Shown here one piece after another: positions 6,225-7,623 of a stretch of DNA of 7,623 bases. The notes below the pieces were generated by a model that saw nothing but the letters and a program-made list of their open reading frames with translations, was not told where the DNA came from and did no database searches. The stretch is taken from positions 1 through 7,623 of the forward strand of contig QMOL01000137.1 in NCBI GenBank assembly GCA_003648225.1, in the 5' to 3' direction. Every line of letters starts with the position of its first letter. Position 1 is the stretch's first letter. This stretch comes from Chlamydiota bacterium (GTDB lineage: Bacteria; Auribacterota; UBA3054; B51-G9). The position numbers were made by a program, and so were the translations under genes.

Positions 6225-6257
6225 TTCAATCGTTTCAATCGTTTCAATCGTTTCAAT
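6224..6257. repeat. 9-bp tandem repeat (TTTCAATCG, 3.8 copies)
   Basis: Three identical TTTCAATCG units (6224-6232, 6233-6241, 6242-6250) are followed by a partial TTTCAAT, directly downstream of the first ExbD stop. Identical copies suggest recent or unstable tandem growth. On the sense (minus) strand the units read CGATTGAAA; a TTGAAA with an 18-bp gap to TAAAAT could act as a weak internal promoter, but I rate that as speculation. Confidence 0.75.
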
Positions 6258-6262
6258 TATAA

Positions 6263-6703
6263 CTAATATTGTTCCTTCTGTTCAGCTTCCTGAAAAGCGG
6301 CGAAAGAAACGTTCCAGAGGCCTGCCTGAGCGCAGGAACGCATAATCCTCATCATTCTGCCGTAATGGGCGTTTTTATCCCCTCGAATGATAATTTTTTT
6401 ATCGGCTTTATCTGAAGAATCAGCAACTTTGCGGAGTTCTTCGGAAAGTTTTTCCATAGGAAATTCTGTTCCGCTGACTTTAACAATTCCATTTGACAGA
6501 ACGTTAATAAGAATTTCCTGAACGCCATCGCTTTTTTTAGTTTGCGCGGAATCAGCGATAGGTAGAGAGACTTGTTTTTCGAGCTCCAAATCCTGCAATT
6601 GCGATGCAACGATAAAGAAGATGAGCAAAAGAAAAACAATGTCAATCATTGAAGCGACCTGAAAGCCGATTTCTTCATTTGTTTCTTTCTTTTTAAATTT
6701 CAT
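6263..6703 (-). CDS. ExbD/TolR-like protein 1 (biopolymer transport subunit)
   Basis: This 146-residue protein has a basic cytoplasmic tail (MKFKKKETNEE), one transmembrane helix at about 19-36 (MIDIVFLLLIFFIVASQL) with the conserved Asp at D21, and a periplasmic domain ending in KKIIIRGDKNAHYGRMMRIM (102-121) and a CAQAGLWNVSF stretch (124-134). This is the standard ExbD/TolR build and length. It overlaps the ExbB-like gene by one base (TAATG), which implies translational coupling and matched synthesis of channel and plug. With the second ExbD-like protein it could form a heterodimer inside the ExbB pentamer, or the two could serve different states. The 143-bp gap after it is unusual in an otherwise gapless operon. 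Confidence 0.9.
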   Translation of the reverse strand: MKFKKKETNEEIGFQVASMIDIVFLLLIFFIVASQLQDLELEKQVSLPIADSAQTKKSDGVQEILINVLSNGIVKVSGTEFPMEKLSEELRKVADSSDKADKKIIIRGDKNAHYGRMMRIMRSCAQAGLWNVSFAAFQEAEQKEQY

Positions 6704-7431
6704 TATTCTTCGAATTTTTCAATGATTTCGCCGATTTTATCTTCAACAAGCACCATAATATCATTCAAACGGTTTCTGAAGAAGAAAAACATCGCCATTG
6801 CGGGAATAGCAATAACAAGCCCGCCGGCGGTAGTAATCAATGCTTCAGAAATATTATCAGCGAGGACCGATGCTTTTCCCATACCCATAGTAGCGATATT
6901 TCCGAATGCTTTAATCATACCTGAAACCGTCCCGAGAAGTCCGAGCATGGGAGCAATTGTAGCGATAGTATTAAGGTATGAAATTTTAGTTCTTATTGCG
7001 GAAGCTTCTCTTGCGCCGTGTTCAGCGATAGCTTCTTCCATAGCGAGTTTTCCGCGTTTTTTAGCACGGAGTCCGGCGCTGATAATTCTAGTAATCGCGC
7101 ATGGATTTTCTTCACAAATTTTTATAACAGTTTGTGCGTCATTTGTATCTTCAATTTGTTTTACCGCATTTTCAGGCATGAGTTTTTCCGCTTTAATAAG
7201 CATAAAGGCATCAACGATAAGATAAACCATTCCCACGGAAAGCAGAAGGATAATATACATAAAAACTCCGCCTTTAACAAAAACAAGCTCAAAAAGACTT
7301 GTTTTAGTTGGCGCAGCAGTTTCAGCCACATCGTTAGTCACCGCAAAAAGAATTGCCGGAGTAAGTAAGATTCCAATAGCGAGTGAATAATATTTCGCGC
7401 GTTTAGCAAAAAGTTTAATGATACTTGTCAT
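6703..7431 (-). CDS. ExbB/TolQ/MotA-family proton channel protein
   Basis: This 242-residue protein carries the family core: a helix at about 56-77, a cytoplasmic region 78-150 with the acidic and basic helices usual in ExbB, then two helices around 152-176 and 196-218. The motif LGLLGTVSGM (163-172) and the segment SEALITTAGGLVIAIPA (195-211) are diagnostic. T168 and T201 correspond to the pore-lining threonines of E. coli ExbB (Thr148 and Thr181). By family knowledge, five copies form an inner-membrane channel around an ExbD dimer and use the proton-motive force. An N-terminal extension (1-45) includes a hydrophobic stretch at 15-31 that looks like a signal peptide or extra helix, followed by a polar linker; ExbB proteins with such exported N-terminal extensions are known in other groups. 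A strong Shine-Dalgarno precedes the ATG, inside the end of the TPR gene. Confidence 0.92.
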   Translation of the reverse strand: MTSIIKLFAKRAKYYSLAIGILLTPAILFAVTNDVAETAAPTKTSLFELVFVKGGVFMYIILLLSVGMVYLIVDAFMLIKAEKLMPENAVKQIEDTNDAQTVIKICEENPCAITRIISAGLRAKKRGKLAMEEAIAEHGAREASAIRTKISYLNTIATIAPMLGLLGTVSGMIKAFGNIATMGMGKASVLADNISEALITTAGGLVIAIPAMAMFFFFRNRLNDIMVLVEDKIGEIIEKFEE

Positions 7432-7436
7432 TGTAG

Positions 7437-7623
7437 TTAATCTCCTTTAACATTGTTTATGGATAAAAGTTTTTTCTCAGCGGTTTTCGCGCTGTCGGTA
7501 TTCGGATATGCTTCTATAATCTGTTTATAATAAAATGCCGCTTCGTTCGTGCGCCCGGCCTGTAAAAATAAATCAGCGCATTTTGCCTGCGTTTCTTCCT
7601 GTAATTCATCGATATCTCCGTGC
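7437..7623 (-). CDS. TPR / YbgF-CpoB-like protein, C-terminal fragment (5' part outside window)
   Basis: The last 61 residues are visible, ending at a TAA at 7439-7437. They contain a TPR-like helix pair: CADLFLQAGRTNEAAFYYKQ, then IIEAYPNTDSAKTAEKKL. The motif of a chain step followed by AYPNTDSAKTAEKKL resembles the C-terminal repeats of YbgF/CpoB-type and outer-membrane lipoprotein TPR proteins. In many bacteria a YbgF/CpoB protein is encoded with TolQ/TolR and coordinates Tol with cell-wall synthesis. The stop lies 5 bp before the ATG of the ExbB-like gene and its last codons hold that gene's ribosome site, so the two are co-translated. Export cannot be judged without the N-terminus. Confidence 0.7.
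   Translation of the reverse strand, partial: HGDIDELQEETQAKCADLFLQAGRTNEAAFYYKQIIEAYPNTDSAKTAEKKLLSINNVKGD
7441..7448 (-). promoter_or_regulatory. Ribosome binding site of the ExbB-like gene
   Basis: AAAGGAGA on the minus strand overlaps the final codons of the TPR gene. The GGAG core ends 10 nt before the ATG at 7431. It is the strongest Shine-Dalgarno in the window and sets the start of the channel gene. Confidence 0.7.

Noticed and set aside
6193..6257. CRISPR-like array
   Set aside because: Units are 8-9 bp directly adjacent with no unique spacers, so they are simple tandem repeats.
6722..7225. Plus-strand open frame of 167 codons
   Set aside because: It lies wholly opposite the ExbB-like gene, which has all family motifs and a strong ribosome site; the plus-strand translation shows no family pattern.

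Overview
The window is an AT-rich bacterial fragment with tightly packed genes. My best guess for the source is an anaerobic member of the Planctomycetota (Phycisphaerae-like) or a related PVC lineage. I infer this from three things: an ExbB-ExbD-ExbD-DUF4159 cluster, an oxygen-sensitive type of acyl-CoA dehydratase activase, and several starts with no clear Shine-Dalgarno next to AT-rich tandem-repeat spacers. No rRNA or other taxonomic marker is present, so this placement is tentative.

Layout. (1) Positions 1-2095, minus strand: a long gene cut by the left edge, open for 698 codons. It fuses a BcrA/BadF/HgdC-type ATPase activator to a 2-hydroxyacyl-CoA dehydratase-like (HgdB/YjiM-type) component. 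(2) Positions 2096-2353: a divergent intergenic region with one good sigma70-type promoter on each strand and a degenerate 7-bp tandem repeat. (3) Positions 2354-4343, plus strand: a truncated GT-C (PMT/ArnT-like) membrane glycosyltransferase, a short TPR frame that overlaps it in another frame (probably the broken tail of the same gene or a deletion junction), and a DUF47/PhoU-like protein without a phosphate transporter beside it. (4) Positions 4344-4469: a convergent gap with no convincing terminator. (5) Positions 4470-7623, minus strand: an apparent operon read from the right edge as TPR protein (partial), ExbB/TolQ-like channel, ExbD/TolR-like protein 1, a 143-bp repeat-filled spacer, ExbD/TolR-like protein 2, and a TonB-like anchored protein whose periplasmic part is a DUF4159 domain.

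The rightmost operon is the most interesting part. It has the parts list of a Ton/Tol energy-transducing machine (proton channel, two plug/peptidoglycan-side subunits, a TPR partner, and a proline-rich one-helix transducer). However, the transducer ends in a DUF4159 (glutamine-amidotransferase-like fold) domain instead of a TonB or TolA C-terminal domain. This suggests a proton-motive-force-driven envelope machine with an undescribed output. The activase-dehydratase fusion carries an extra four-cysteine loop in its ATPase domain and is a second candidate for unusual redox chemistry.
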